32,174 nt of DNA, taken from the NCBI GenBank assembly GCA_913055605.1, contig CAJXKJ010000034.1:1-32174 (forward strand), in the 5' to 3' direction. The notes beneath the pieces were generated by a model. It worked only from the letters and a program-made list of their open reading frames with translations, searched no databases and had not been told where the DNA came from. Source of the stretch: an uncultured Euryhalocaulis sp. (GTDB taxonomy: Bacteria; Pseudomonadota; Alphaproteobacteria; Caulobacterales; Maricaulaceae). Below are positions 9,019 through 18,913 of the stretch, in pieces (position 1 is the stretch's first letter; the number at the start of each line of letters is the position of its first letter). The position numbers and the translations under genes are program-made.

Positions 9019-9036
9019 GGCGGCAAAGCCGCCTCA
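9016..9036. terminator. Shared hairpin containing both convergent stop codons
   Basis: TGAGGCGGC (9016-9024), loop AAA, then GCCGCCTCA (9028-9036) is a perfect nine-base-pair inverted repeat. Its two ends are exactly the TGA of the molybdenum hydroxylase gene and the TGA (read on the other strand) of the convergent transporter gene. There is no strong T run on either side, so it may act as a bidirectional 3' end structure more than as a strict intrinsic terminator. Confidence 0.6.
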
Positions 9037-10017
9037 AATCCACTTGGCGAGGCGGAACAGGATCGCGCAGATCACGCCGAGCCCGGTGACGAGGCCGGTC
9101 ACGTACCAGAAGCCGTTCGGGCTATCGACCCAGGGCATGCCGCCGACATTGATGCCCATCATCCCGGCCAGCAGGCCGAGCGGCAGGAAGATCGCCGCGA
9201 CCACCGACAGGATCATCATGTTCCTGTTCATGCGCTCGGCGCGGGCGTCGGCCATCAGGTCGTTCAGCACCGCGGCGCGCTCGCGCGCCTCCTCCAGCTC
9301 CTCCACCACGCGGGCGGCGGCGTCGGCGGCCTCGCGGATCTGGCGGCGGTCGGCGTCGGCCATCCAGGGCGCGGTCTCGACGGACAAGGCGCGCAGCGCC
9401 TCGCGCTGGGGCGCGACATAGCGGCGGATCTGGATCGCGTCGGAGCGCGGCTCGGCGAGGTCGGCGCGGCTGACGGCGCGCTTTTCGTCGAACAGATCGT
9501 CCTCCAGCGTGTCCAGCGTCTCGGCCAGCTCCATCACCACCGGGTCGATGCGCTGGGCAAGGCGCAGGGCGATGCGCGCCACCAGCCCGCCGGGGGTCAG
9601 CGGCGCGCGGCCGCGCAGCACGTCGTCGCGCAGATCGCGCAGGGCCAGCAGGCGGCGGCGGCGCGTGGTGATGACGCGCCCCGGCTCCGCCCAGATGCGG
9701 ACGGAGACCATGTCCTCCGGCTCCGCGCCCGGATTGTGGTTCACGCCGCGCAGATTGATCAGCGCGCCCTCGCCCACCGGCTCGAAGCGCGGGCGGGTCT
9801 CGTGGGTCAGCAGCGCGTCGGCGACGTCCGGCGCCACGCCGGCCTCCTTGCGCAGCCATGCCTCCGCGTCGTCGGTGCGGAAATCCAGATGCGCCCAGAG
9901 GAAGCCGGGCGGCTCCGCCGCCGGGGGCGGGCACAGCTCGGCGGGGGTCAGCTCCCGACCCGCGCCCTGGCCGTCCAGCATGAAGGCCCAGCGGAATCCC
10001 TCGTTCAGCGTGGTCAT
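9034..10017 (-). CDS. zntB: CorA-family divalent cation transporter, ZntB type
   Basis: Inner-membrane channel/transporter of the CorA superfamily; the ZntB branch moves zinc. The 327-residue protein has a long cytoplasmic N-terminal domain with a helical segment at about 170-260, then two C-terminal membrane helices. Between them lies GMMGINVGGMPW, the GxN signature (GIN-V-GG form typical of ZntB), and the protein ends in a basic tail (LAKWI). ATG 10017 begins MTTLNEGFRWAF, a typical ZntB start; the longer open frame upstream is the antisense of the divergent ABC gene. It converges with the molybdenum hydroxylase operon, sharing a hairpin, and diverges from the ABC transporter with about 137 bases before the minicistron. 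Metal specificity is inferred from family membership. Confidence 0.88.
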   Translation of the reverse strand: MTTLNEGFRWAFMLDGQGAGRELTPAELCPPPAAEPPGFLWAHLDFRTDDAEAWLRKEAGVAPDVADALLTHETRPRFEPVGEGALINLRGVNHNPGAEPEDMVSVRIWAEPGRVITTRRRRLLALRDLRDDVLRGRAPLTPGGLVARIALRLAQRIDPVVMELAETLDTLEDDLFDEKRAVSRADLAEPRSDAIQIRRYVAPQREALRALSVETAPWMADADRRQIREAADAAARVVEELEEARERAAVLNDLMADARAERMNRNMMILSVVAAIFLPLGLLAGMMGINVGGMPWVDSPNGFWYVTGLVTGLGVICAILFRLAKWI

Positions 10018-10154
10018 GCGTCCTCCGGTGTCTGCGTCCGCCACCTCCTCGTCCTCCGGTTGGGCGCGGGGGGCCGCCTGTCCTATAGTCCGGACGCGGC
10101 GGGGGCGGCGCAATAACGCCCGGCGCGGCGGCGGTTTCCGCCGGGGAGGAAAGA

Positions 10155-10181
10155 ATGAAGGGCGGCCCAGCCACGCGATGA
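10155..10181 (+). CDS. Eight-residue minicistron coupled to the ABC ATPase gene
   Basis: A strong ribosome-binding site GGGGAGGA (10143-10150) is placed five bases before ATG 10155, which opens a frame of only eight residues (MKGGPATR). Its TGA (10179-10181) overlaps the ATG of the ATPase gene as ATGA. The ATPase start itself has no Shine-Dalgarno sequence and is in a different frame, with no alternative start further upstream. The arrangement suggests that ribosomes load on the minicistron and reinitiate at the ATPase. The peptide itself need not have a function. Confidence 0.5.
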   Translation: MKGGPATR

Positions 10182-11161
10182 CCGAGCCTGTCCTGAAATT
10201 CGATTCGGCGAGCAAGAGATTCGGCCCGACCCTGGCGGTGGATTCGCTCAGCTTCTCGGTCGCGCCTGGCCAGATCTGCGGCTTTCTGGGACCGAATGGC
10301 GCGGGCAAGACGACCAGCCTGCGCATGGCGCTGGGCGTGCTGTCGCCCGATTCCGGCAGCGTCAGCCTGTTCGGCCAGCCGCCGGGCCGCGATGTGCTGG
10401 ACCGGGTCGGCTTCCTTCCCGAAGAGCGCGGCGTCTACAAGCGGATGCGCGCCGAGGACGTGATCGTGTTCTTCGCCGCGCTGAAGGGCATGAAGGCGGG
10501 TCCGGCGCGCGCGCGGGCGCGCGTATTGCTGGAGGCCTACGGGCTGGGCCATGTCGCACGGCGCAAGGTGAAGACGTTTTCCAAGGGCATGGCGCAGAAG
10601 GTCCAGATCCTGGCCTCCATCGCGCACGAGCCGGATCTGGTGATCCTGGACGAGCCGTTCAGCGGCCTGGACCCGGTGAACCAGAAGGCGCTGGAGGCGC
10701 TGATCCGGCGCCTGGCCGACACCGGCAAGACGGTGCTGTTCTCCACCCATGTCATGGAGCACGCCGAGCGGCTGTGCGACCGGATCGTGCTGATCGCGCA
10801 CGGCCGCAAGGCGTTCGAGGGCGACGTGGCCGAGGCGCTCGCCGTGCCGCCGGCGCAGGTGATCGTGGAGACCGAACCGCATATCGACGCCCAGGCCATC
10901 GCCGCGCGCCTGGGCGCGTCCGCCGAACAGGGACAGCCGCCGGCCGACGCGCCGGACATGGCGCGCTGGATCATCCGCCTGCCGCCGGGGGCGAGCGCGC
11001 AGCCGGTGCTGCACGCCTTCGTCACCGCTGGCGCGCCGCTGCGCCGGTTCGAGCCGTCGCGACCGACGCTGCACGACGCCTTCGTGCAGCTGGTCGGGGA
11101 CGACGCGCCGCCGCAGACCGAAACCGAGGCGGCGATCGAGGAAGCGGAGGCGGTGGCGTGA
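10178..11161 (+). CDS. ABC transporter ATP-binding protein (NatA-like)
   Basis: Cytoplasmic ATPase of an ABC-2 type exporter. The 327-residue product shows Walker A GPNGAGKTT (near residue 37), a signature motif in the degenerate form FSKGMAQKVQ, Walker B LVILDEPFSGLD, and the H-loop in LFSTHVMEH. After the nucleotide-binding domain there is a C-terminal extension of about 100 residues of the kind seen in NatA and related exporters. The only plausible start is ATG 10178, which overlaps an upstream minicistron. The stop overlaps the GTG of the permease gene, so the two are an operon and form one transporter. The substrate is unknown; sodium export is known for NatAB but cannot be claimed here. 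Confidence 0.93.
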   Translation: MTEPVLKFDSASKRFGPTLAVDSLSFSVAPGQICGFLGPNGAGKTTSLRMALGVLSPDSGSVSLFGQPPGRDVLDRVGFLPEERGVYKRMRAEDVIVFFAALKGMKAGPARARARVLLEAYGLGHVARRKVKTFSKGMAQKVQILASIAHEPDLVILDEPFSGLDPVNQKALEALIRRLADTGKTVLFSTHVMEHAERLCDRIVLIAHGRKAFEGDVAEALAVPPAQVIVETEPHIDAQAIAARLGASAEQGQPPADAPDMARWIIRLPPGASAQPVLHAFVTAGAPLRRFEPSRPTLHDAFVQLVGDDAPPQTETEAAIEEAEAVA

Positions 11162-12603
11162 GGCGGCTGCTGATCATCGCCCGGCGCGAATACCTGTCCT
11201 ATGTCGCGACCGTCGGCTTCTGGATCTCGCTGGGCATGGTGCCGCTATTCATGTCGGCGGGCTTCATCATGCAAGCGGTGATGCAGCGCGCCGCGCCGGA
11301 GCGCGCCTATTCGGTGATCGCCGACGACCCGCGCGTGACCGATGCGCTGGAGGCCGTTCTGGCCGAACGGCGCAGCGAGGAGACCGAGGCGGCGCTGACC
11401 GCGCTCGCCGCCGCGCGCGGCGGGCCGGACGCGGCCGAGGCGGTGAGTGAGGCGCTGTCCGACGGCGCGACGCCGCAGGAGGCCGCGCGCGCGGCCGGTC
11501 TGGACGCCGCCATCGTGGAGGAGGCGCAGGCCGCGGTGCGGCGCAATTACCGACGCGTGCCCGCCCCGTCGCAGAGCGAGGCGGACATAAGGCCCTATCT
11601 GACCGGGGAGCGCCCGGTTCCGGGCTGGGAGGGGCGCGGGCCGCTGCACGCGGCGATCTTCGTCCGGCGCGGCGACAGCGGGCGGTATGAGGTGGATTAC
11701 TGGAGCGCGAACCTGACCAATACCGGCCTGCGCTCGGCCGCCGTGCAGGCGGCGGCCCGGGTGATGCGCGAGGATGCGCTGATCGCCGCCGGCATCGATC
11801 CGGACCGGGTGGAGCAGGCCACGCGCGCCCGGCCCGTGGTGCGCGACCTGTCGCCCGAGAAGGAAGAAGGGGCCGAAGAAGTGACGCTGGCCGACCGCCT
11901 GCCGTTCATCGTCGGGATCGGGGCGGGATTCGTGTTGTGGACGGTGATCTTCTCCGTCGTGAACATGCTGCTGACCTCCACGATCGAGGAGAAGTCGAAC
12001 AAGATATTGGAGGTGCTGCTGTCCAGCGCGCGCCTGCCCGAAATCCTGGCCGGGAAGCTGGCGGGCGTGGCGGGGGTGAGCCTGACCCTGCTGGCGGTGT
12101 GGGGCGCGGCGGGGGTCGCGGTGCTGACCCTGATCGCGGCGAGCTCACCGGATGCGGCGGGCCCGGCGCTGGACATTCTGGGCGCGCTGGTCCGGCCGGA
12201 GCTGATCGTGCCCTTCCTGTTTTATTTCGTCTGCGGCTACCTGATCTACGGGGCGATTTTCCTGGCCGTCGGGTCGCTGTGCGAGACGATGCAGGAGGCG
12301 CAGACCCTGATGAGCCCGATGATCCTGATCCTGATGGCGCCGATCATCCTGATGGGCTCCAGCATCGGGAATCTGGATTCGCCGCTGATCTCCGGCGCCG
12401 CCTGGTTCCCGCTGTTCACGCCCTTCCTGATGATGGCGCGCCTGCCGCAGGACCCGCCGATGTATCAGGTGATCGGCACCAGCGTGCTGATGCTGGCCAC
12501 GCTCGCCTTCATGATCTGGGCGGGCTCGCGCGTGTTCCGCGCCGGGGCGCTGGGCCAGGCGCGGCCGGGATCGCTGATGAAGGCGCTGCGCCAGAAGGTG
12601 TGA
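11158..12603 (+). CDS. ABC-2 type permease (NatB-like)
   Basis: Membrane subunit of the exporter whose ATPase is encoded just upstream. The gene starts at GTG 11158 in the sequence GTGA, overlapping the ATPase stop by four bases. The 481-residue protein has one N-terminal membrane helix (about 15-40), a large alanine- and acid-rich extracytoplasmic region (about 45-245), then a cluster of five or so membrane helices from about 250 to 470. This is the layout of the ABC-2 family represented by NatB. The stretch TSTIEEKSNKILEVLLSS after the second helix is a conserved cytoplasmic segment of this family that contacts the ATPase. It converges on a lipoprotein gene 10 bases away. Confidence 0.9.
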   Translation: MRRLLIIARREYLSYVATVGFWISLGMVPLFMSAGFIMQAVMQRAAPERAYSVIADDPRVTDALEAVLAERRSEETEAALTALAAARGGPDAAEAVSEALSDGATPQEAARAAGLDAAIVEEAQAAVRRNYRRVPAPSQSEADIRPYLTGERPVPGWEGRGPLHAAIFVRRGDSGRYEVDYWSANLTNTGLRSAAVQAAARVMREDALIAAGIDPDRVEQATRARPVVRDLSPEKEEGAEEVTLADRLPFIVGIGAGFVLWTVIFSVVNMLLTSTIEEKSNKILEVLLSSARLPEILAGKLAGVAGVSLTLLAVWGAAGVAVLTLIAASSPDAAGPALDILGALVRPELIVPFLFYFVCGYLIYGAIFLAVGSLCETMQEAQTLMSPMILILMAPIILMGSSIGNLDSPLISGAAWFPLFTPFLMMARLPQDPPMYQVIGTSVLMLATLAFMIWAGSRVFRAGALGQARPGSLMKALRQKV

Positions 12604-12613
12604 GGGCGCGCCG

Positions 12614-13126
12614 TTAGGGGCCGCAACTCCATTCGCCGTCCCAGGCCGCGTCGCCGGCGGGCGTGCTGGCGTCCAACGTCGCCATATAGACCGAGCCTTC
12701 GTGCGCGGCGGTGTCGTCGCCTTGGGTAGCCACCCGCGCGGTGACGCCGCCGCCGGAATAGGCGCCGCCCTCCAGGATCGATCCGAAGCCGCCGGTTCCG
12801 CCGTCCAGCATCACGACGCCGTCGGCGGTGCGCACGGCGGCCTGGACCGGGAAGTCGCCGCCGGCGAAGGAGCGCGCGGCCAGCATGGGCCGGCTCTCGC
12901 CGCTGGCGGTGAAGCTGCAGGCCAGCTCCCCCTCCAGCCCGTCGGCGTCGCCGGGCTGCAGCGCGGTCAGGACCGGCGCGTCCGGTTCGGGTTCGTTGGA
13001 TGCAGGGGGCGCTTCGGCCGCCGGGGTTCCCGTCGCCGGGGTTTCGGCGGCTGGCGGGGCGGCGTCTTCGGCCGTGCAGGCGGCGAGCGCCGTCAGCGCG
13101 GCGGCGGCGAGGAAAATTCGTTGCAT
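12614..13126 (-). CDS. Putative lipoprotein of unknown function
   Basis: A 170-residue protein that I do not recognise. It has a lipoprotein signal: short basic start MQR, hydrophobic LAAAALTALAAC with the lipobox LAAC and lipidated Cys17. A proline/alanine/glutamate-rich linker (about 18-50) follows, then a globular part of about 120 residues with ELACSF near residue 68 and a C-terminal WSCGP, so two further cysteines could form a disulfide. It is transcribed toward the ABC permease. It lies 100 bases downstream of the aldo/keto reductase gene on the same strand. Confidence 0.75.
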   Translation of the reverse strand: MQRIFLAAAALTALAACTAEDAAPPAAETPATGTPAAEAPPASNEPEPDAPVLTALQPGDADGLEGELACSFTASGESRPMLAARSFAGGDFPVQAAVRTADGVVMLDGGTGGFGSILEGGAYSGGGVTARVATQGDDTAAHEGSVYMATLDASTPAGDAAWDGEWSCGP

Positions 13127-13146
13127 GTCCGGTCCTGTTCAGCCCG

Positions 13147-13161
13147 CGCCCCAAAGGGGCG
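13147..13161 (+). terminator. Possible plus-strand terminator hairpin
   Basis: CGCCCC, loop AAA, GGGGCG is followed by TTTCTCTGT on the plus strand. No plus-strand gene ends here; the nearest is the ABC permease at 12603, with an antisense lipoprotein gene in between. It may stop read-through from the exporter operon, or simply be a GC-rich inverted repeat upstream of the lipoprotein gene. Confidence 0.3.
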
Positions 13162-13209
13162 TTTCTCTGTATGTCGGGCGAACAGGCTGGGCCGGGCGAA
13201 GGTTCCGAT

Positions 13210-13233
13210 GCGGTTCAGGCCGCGGTTCAGGCC
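13210..13233. repeat. Tandem 12-bp duplication spanning a stop codon
   Basis: GCGGTTCAGGCC occurs twice in direct succession (13210-13221 and 13222-13233). The second copy contains the TGA stop of the aldo/keto reductase gene (13227-13229 on the minus strand), and the first copy repeats that stop just beyond the gene. Confidence 0.85.
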
Positions 13234-14177
13234 CCGGCGTCGTCCAGCGCCTGCATCTGGGCGGGGGACAGGTCCAGCGTCGCGGCGGCGACCAGATCGT
13301 CGAACTGGTCCTGGCTGGTGGCGCTGGCGATGGCGCTGGCCACGGTGGGTTTGCGGATCAGCCAGGCGATGGCGATCCGGGACAGCGACGCGCCGGTCTG
13401 GCCTGAAACTTCGTCCATCGCGGCCAGGATGGCGAGGCCGCGCGCGTTGACGAATTTCTTCACCACGGCCTCGCCGCGCGGGCTTTTCCCGGCGTCTTCG
13501 GCGGAGCGGTATTTGCCGGACAGGAAGCCGGAGCCGAGCGCATAGAAGGGGCACTGGACGACGCCATGGCGGCCGCAGGCGGCGGAGACGCCGTTCTGCT
13601 CCACGTCCCGGACATAGAGATTGTATTCGTTCTGCAGCACGTCATAGCGGCCGCCGCCATGCTGGGCGCGGACATTGACCGCCTCTGTCAGGCGTTCGGC
13701 GGTAAAATTGGAGGCGCCGAGGGAGCGGACCTTGCCCTCCTGAACCAGGTCGCCGAATTCGCCCAGCACGTCGGCCATGGGCAGGGTCTGGTCGTCGCGG
13801 TGGGCGTAATACAGGTCGATATAGTCGGTGCGCAGGCGTTTCAGGGATGCCTCGACGCATTCGCGGATATAGGCGGGTTTCAGGTTCGGCTTGCCGGCCG
13901 CCTTGTCCATGCCGACCTTGGTGGCGACCACCATTTTCTGGCGGACGCCGCGTTCCGCCATCCATTCGCCGATCAGGGATTCGGATTCGCCGCCCTGATT
14001 GCCGGGGACCCAGAAGGAATAGACGTCGGCGCTGTCCACATAGTTCAGGCCGGCGTCAAGCGCGCGGTCGAGCATGGCGAACGACTCGCGCCTGTCGAGC
14101 GTCCAGCCGAAGACATTGCCGCCGAAACAGACCGGCGGGACGGTCAGGCCGGAGCGGCCGAGCGGGCGTTTTTCCAT
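13227..14177 (-). CDS. Aldo/keto reductase
   Basis: NADPH-dependent oxidoreductase of the aldo/keto reductase superfamily, acting in the cytoplasm on carbonyl compounds; the substrate is unknown. The 316-residue TIM-barrel protein starts [20 protein letters not shown]. It shows the catalytic tetrad: Asp48 in YVDSADVYS, Tyr53, Lys87 in VATKVG and His126 in YYAHRDD. The coenzyme-binding GASNF and the late [11 protein letters not shown] segment are also in place. The overall pattern resembles the YajO/Tas-like group. The start ATG 14177 is 145 bases from the divergent typA start. The longer open frame upstream is the antisense of typA. The stop lies in a 12-bp tandem duplication. Confidence 0.9.
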   Translation of the reverse strand: MEKRPLGRSGLTVPPVCFGGNVFGWTLDRRESFAMLDRALDAGLNYVDSADVYSFWVPGNQGGESESLIGEWMAERGVRQKMVVATKVGMDKAAGKPNLKPAYIRECVEASLKRLRTDYIDLYYAHRDDQTLPMADVLGEFGDLVQEGKVRSLGASNFTAERLTEAVNVRAQHGGGRYDVLQNEYNLYVRDVEQNGVSAACGRHGVVQCPFYALGSGFLSGKYRSAEDAGKSPRGEAVVKKFVNARGLAILAAMDEVSGQTGASLSRIAIAWLIRKPTVASAIASATSQDQFDDLVAAATLDLSPAQMQALDDAGA

Positions 14178-14322
14178 GATGGCGGGCCTCCCTGTTCTTG
14201 GCCTGCCGGAATACCGGCTCGGCCGCCATGCGCCAAGGGCGGGCAGGGCGCCGTAAGTGGCGGTTTCGCAGATGCGAACAATCGTGTATGCGCAGCCCCG
14301 ATTTCCAAGGAATCCGCCAAAA

Positions 14323-16146
<1,824 letters not shown>

Positions 16147-16158
16147 CAGGAAGAATTC

Positions 16159-16686
16159 ATGAGAATCGAAGCCATCTCCATCGGCGACAATCCGCCGGAG
16201 GATATCAATGTCATCATCGAGTGCCCGGCGGGCGGCGAGCCGATCAAATACGAGCTGGACAAGGACGCCGGCGTCCTGACGGTCGACCGGTTTCTGTACA
16301 CGCCGATGCGCTATCCGGGGAATTACGGCTTCGTCCCGCACACGCTGTCCGACGACGGCGACCCGATCGACGTGCTGGTGGCCAATACGCGGCCGCTGTT
16401 TCCGGGCTGCGTGATCAATTGCCGGCCGATCGGCGTGCTGATCATGGAGGACAATTCGGGCCAGGACGAAAAGGTTCTGGCCGTGCCGGCGCCGCAGCTG
16501 ACCAAGCGCTATGACAGCGTGAAGAATTACAACGACCTGCCGGGCATCACGCTGGCGCAGATCGAGCACTTCTTCGAGCACTACAAGGATCTGGAGCCCG
16601 GCAAATGGGTGAAGATCGGCGACTGGCAGGACGCCGACATGGCGCGCCAGAAGATCGTCGAGGCGATCGCCCGCGCGAAGGACTGA
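16159..16686 (+). CDS. ppa: Inorganic pyrophosphatase
   Basis: Soluble family I pyrophosphatase that hydrolyses pyrophosphate to phosphate and pulls biosynthetic reactions forward. The 175-residue length matches bacterial hexameric enzymes. The signature DGDPIDVLV (residues 66-74) supplies the metal-binding aspartates, and YPGNYGFVP and [13 protein letters not shown] are conserved active-site segments. AGGAAG precedes the ATG by seven bases. It follows typA closely and ends at a strong bidirectional terminator shared with ahcY. Confidence 0.97.
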   Translation: MRIEAISIGDNPPEDINVIIECPAGGEPIKYELDKDAGVLTVDRFLYTPMRYPGNYGFVPHTLSDDGDPIDVLVANTRPLFPGCVINCRPIGVLIMEDNSGQDEKVLAVPAPQLTKRYDSVKNYNDLPGITLAQIEHFFEHYKDLEPGKWVKIGDWQDADMARQKIVEAIARAKD

Positions 16687-16720
16687 TCAGGCTTACGCCG
16701 CGCCGACAGCAGACAACAAA

Positions 16721-16747
16721 AAAGGCCGGGCGATGCGCCCGGCCTTT
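16721..16747. terminator. Bidirectional intrinsic terminator between ppa and ahcY
   Basis: A perfect twelve-base-pair stem (16721-16732 with 16736-16747) with a three-base ATG loop begins with A residues and ends with T residues. Read either way it is a GC-rich hairpin followed by a T run, so it ends both the ppa and ahcY transcripts. Confidence 0.92.
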
Positions 16748-16770
16748 CTCGTTTGGGCTGAAGCCGCCGT

Positions 16771-18162
16771 CTAGTAGCGGTAGGCCTCGGACTTGAACGG
16801 GCCCTCGACCGGCACGCCGATATAGTCGGCCTGCTCGTCGGTCAGCTGGGTCAGCGTCGCGCCCAGCTTTTCGAGGTGCAGGGCGGCGACCTTCTCGTCC
16901 AGGTGCTTCGGCAGGACGTAGACTTCGTTCTTGTACTCGCCGCCTTTGGTCCACAGCTCGATCTGGGCCAGCGTCTGGTTGGTGAAGCTGGCGGACATCA
17001 CGAAGCTGGGGTGGCCGGTGGCGTTGCCCAGATTCAGCAGGCGGCCCTGCGACAGCAGGATCATCCGCTTGTTGTCCGGGAACTCGATCATGTCGACCTG
17101 CGGCTTGATGTTCGTCCACTTCATGTTCTTCAGGGCGTCGACCTGAATCTCGTTATCGAAGTGGCCGATATTGCCGACGATGGCCATGTCCTTCATCTGG
17201 CGCATATGGTCCAGGGTCAGGACGTCCTTGTTGCCCGTGGTGGTGACGAAGATGTCGGCGCGCGGGGCGGCCTGTTCCATCGTCACGACCTCGAAGCCGT
17301 CCATGGCGGCCTGCAGGGCGCAGATCGGGTCGATCTCGGTGACCATCACGCGGGCGCCGGCGCCGCGCAGCGAGGCGGCCGAGCCCTTGCCGACGTCGCC
17401 GTAACCCAGCACGCAGGCGACCTTGCCGGCCATCATCACGTCGGTGCCGCGGCGGATGCCGTCCACCAGCGATTCCTTACAGCCATATTTGTTGTCGAAT
17501 TTCGACTTGGTGACGGAGTCGTTGACGTTGATGGCCGGGAACGGCAGCTCGCCGCGCTTCTGCATCTGGTACAGGCGCAGCACGCCGGTCGTGGTTTCCT
17601 CGGACACGCCGCGGATGGAGTCGCGGATCTTGGTGAACCAGCCCGGGGAGGAGTCCATGCGCTTCTTCATCTGCTTGAAGAGCGCCTTTTCCTCGTCCGA
17701 ATTGCCTTCCGGCAGCGGCTTGCCGTTCTCTTCATGGCGCGCGCCCAGGATGATGTAGAGCGTGGCGTCGCCGCCATCGTCCAGGATCATGTTGCAGGGT
17801 TCGTCCGGCCACTCGAAGATCTTGTCGACATATTCCCAGTACTCTTCCAGCGTTTCGCCCTTGGTGGCGAAGACCGGCGTGCCGGCGGCGGCGATCGCGG
17901 CCGCGGCGTGGTCCTGGGTCGAGTAGATGTTGCACGAGGCCCAGCGGACCTCAGCGCCCAGCGCCGTCAGCGTCTCGATCAGGACGGCGGTCTGGATGGT
18001 CATGTGCAGGCAGCCGGTGATCCGGGCGCCTTTCAGCGGCTGGCTCGCGCCGTATTCCTCGCGCGTCGCCATCAGACCCGGCATTTCGGTCTCGGCGATG
18101 TCCATTTCCTTGCGGCCGTAATCGGCAAGCGAAATGTCGGCGACGATATAGTCGTTGGACAT
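16771..18162 (-). CDS. ahcY: Adenosylhomocysteinase
   Basis: Hydrolyses S-adenosylhomocysteine to adenosine and homocysteine, removing the product inhibitor of methyltransferases. The 463-residue protein has the N-terminal substrate domain ([32 protein letters not shown]), the insert typical of proteobacterial enzymes (about 150-190), [19 protein letters not shown] with the catalytic Lys/Asp, the NAD-binding [13 protein letters not shown] near 250-262, and the C-terminal KSEAYRY that closes on the NAD of the partner subunit. GAGGAACC precedes the ATG. It converges with ppa at a shared terminator. The 204-base leader before the start was examined for a SAH riboswitch without a convincing match. 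Confidence 0.97.
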   Translation of the reverse strand: MSNDYIVADISLADYGRKEMDIAETEMPGLMATREEYGASQPLKGARITGCLHMTIQTAVLIETLTALGAEVRWASCNIYSTQDHAAAAIAAAGTPVFATKGETLEEYWEYVDKIFEWPDEPCNMILDDGGDATLYIILGARHEENGKPLPEGNSDEEKALFKQMKKRMDSSPGWFTKIRDSIRGVSEETTTGVLRLYQMQKRGELPFPAINVNDSVTKSKFDNKYGCKESLVDGIRRGTDVMMAGKVACVLGYGDVGKGSAASLRGAGARVMVTEIDPICALQAAMDGFEVVTMEQAAPRADIFVTTTGNKDVLTLDHMRQMKDMAIVGNIGHFDNEIQVDALKNMKWTNIKPQVDMIEFPDNKRMILLSQGRLLNLGNATGHPSFVMSASFTNQTLAQIELWTKGGEYKNEVYVLPKHLDEKVAALHLEKLGATLTQLTDEQADYIGVPVEGPFKSEAYRY

Positions 18163-18366
18163 ACAGGTTCCTCGTTTGGGTGCTCGCGCCTGCGGGGGCT
18201 CCCGCGCAGCAAGATGAAATCGGAGAGCGGGGTATACCGGCTGGGCCGGGCGTCTTCAACACGGCCCCCGGGCCCGGACCGCTGTGCGGGCGGGCGACGG
18301 AAAGGGGACGCGTGCGCGTTCAATGTGTTAGGCAAACGCCCTGGCGGCAATTTTCCGGACCCTTCG

Positions 18367-18897
18367 ATGACCCGTATCGCAATCTGCCTCATTGGTGCGC
18401 TCGCCGTTTCGGCCTGCGCGAGCGGCCCCCGGGACGGCGGTCCGGGCGGGGCCGGCCAGCGTTCGGCCGCCGGAATGACGCTGAACCCGGCCGGCCTGAT
18501 GATCGCCGGATGCGATACGGACGGCGATTATAGGGTCACCCCGGCGGAGCTGGAGGCCGGGATCGCGCGGTCCTTCGCGGCGGCCGACGCCGACGGCAGC
18601 GGCCGGGTGGACGGCGGCGAGCTGTCGGCCTGGCGGGCGCTGGCCTTCGGCGACAGCCTGGCCCTGCCCGGCCCGTTCGCCTTCGACGCCGACCAGAACG
18701 GGGCGGTGACGCCGCGCGAATTCGCCGCCGCGATCCAGCGCACGGCTGAGGACTACGCGGACCCGGATGGAACGATCCCCTTCGCCGCGCTGGCCCAGCC
18801 GGCCGACCGGTTCGCCCGAAACGGCGGCCGCGAAACGGCGCAGCAGGACCGCGGCATGCCGGGCGAGCGCCGCGGTCAGGGCGACGAACCGTTCTGA
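18367..18897 (+). CDS. EF-hand lipoprotein
   Basis: A 176-residue envelope protein likely to bind calcium. The signal peptide ends in VSAC with lipidated Cys17. Three canonical 12-residue EF-hand loops follow: DTDGDYRVTPAE at 50-61, DADGSGRVDGGE at 74-85 and DADQNGAVTPRE at 107-118, each with Asp/Asn/Ser at positions 1, 3 and 5 and Glu at 12. The C-terminal 40 residues are polar and probably disordered. It is transcribed divergently from ahcY and converges on the EamA transporter gene with 16 bases between. Its partner or role is unknown; family members are often periplasmic calcium sensors or buffers. Confidence 0.83.
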   Translation: MTRIAICLIGALAVSACASGPRDGGPGGAGQRSAAGMTLNPAGLMIAGCDTDGDYRVTPAELEAGIARSFAAADADGSGRVDGGELSAWRALAFGDSLALPGPFAFDADQNGAVTPREFAAAIQRTAEDYADPDGTIPFAALAQPADRFARNGGRETAQQDRGMPGERRGQGDEPF

Positions 18898-18913
18898 GCT
18901 GCTCTGATCTGTC

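Noticed and set aside
9122-11074. 650-codon minus-strand open frame across the ABC ATPase and zntB
   Set aside because: It is out of frame with zntB and antisense to the ATPase; the sequence is low-complexity Arg/Ala/Gly.
18163-18366. SAH riboswitch or other leader RNA before ahcY
   Set aside because: There is a small GCGGG/CCCGC hairpin near the start, but I could not match the conserved SAH-riboswitch core by eye. A covariance-model search would decide.
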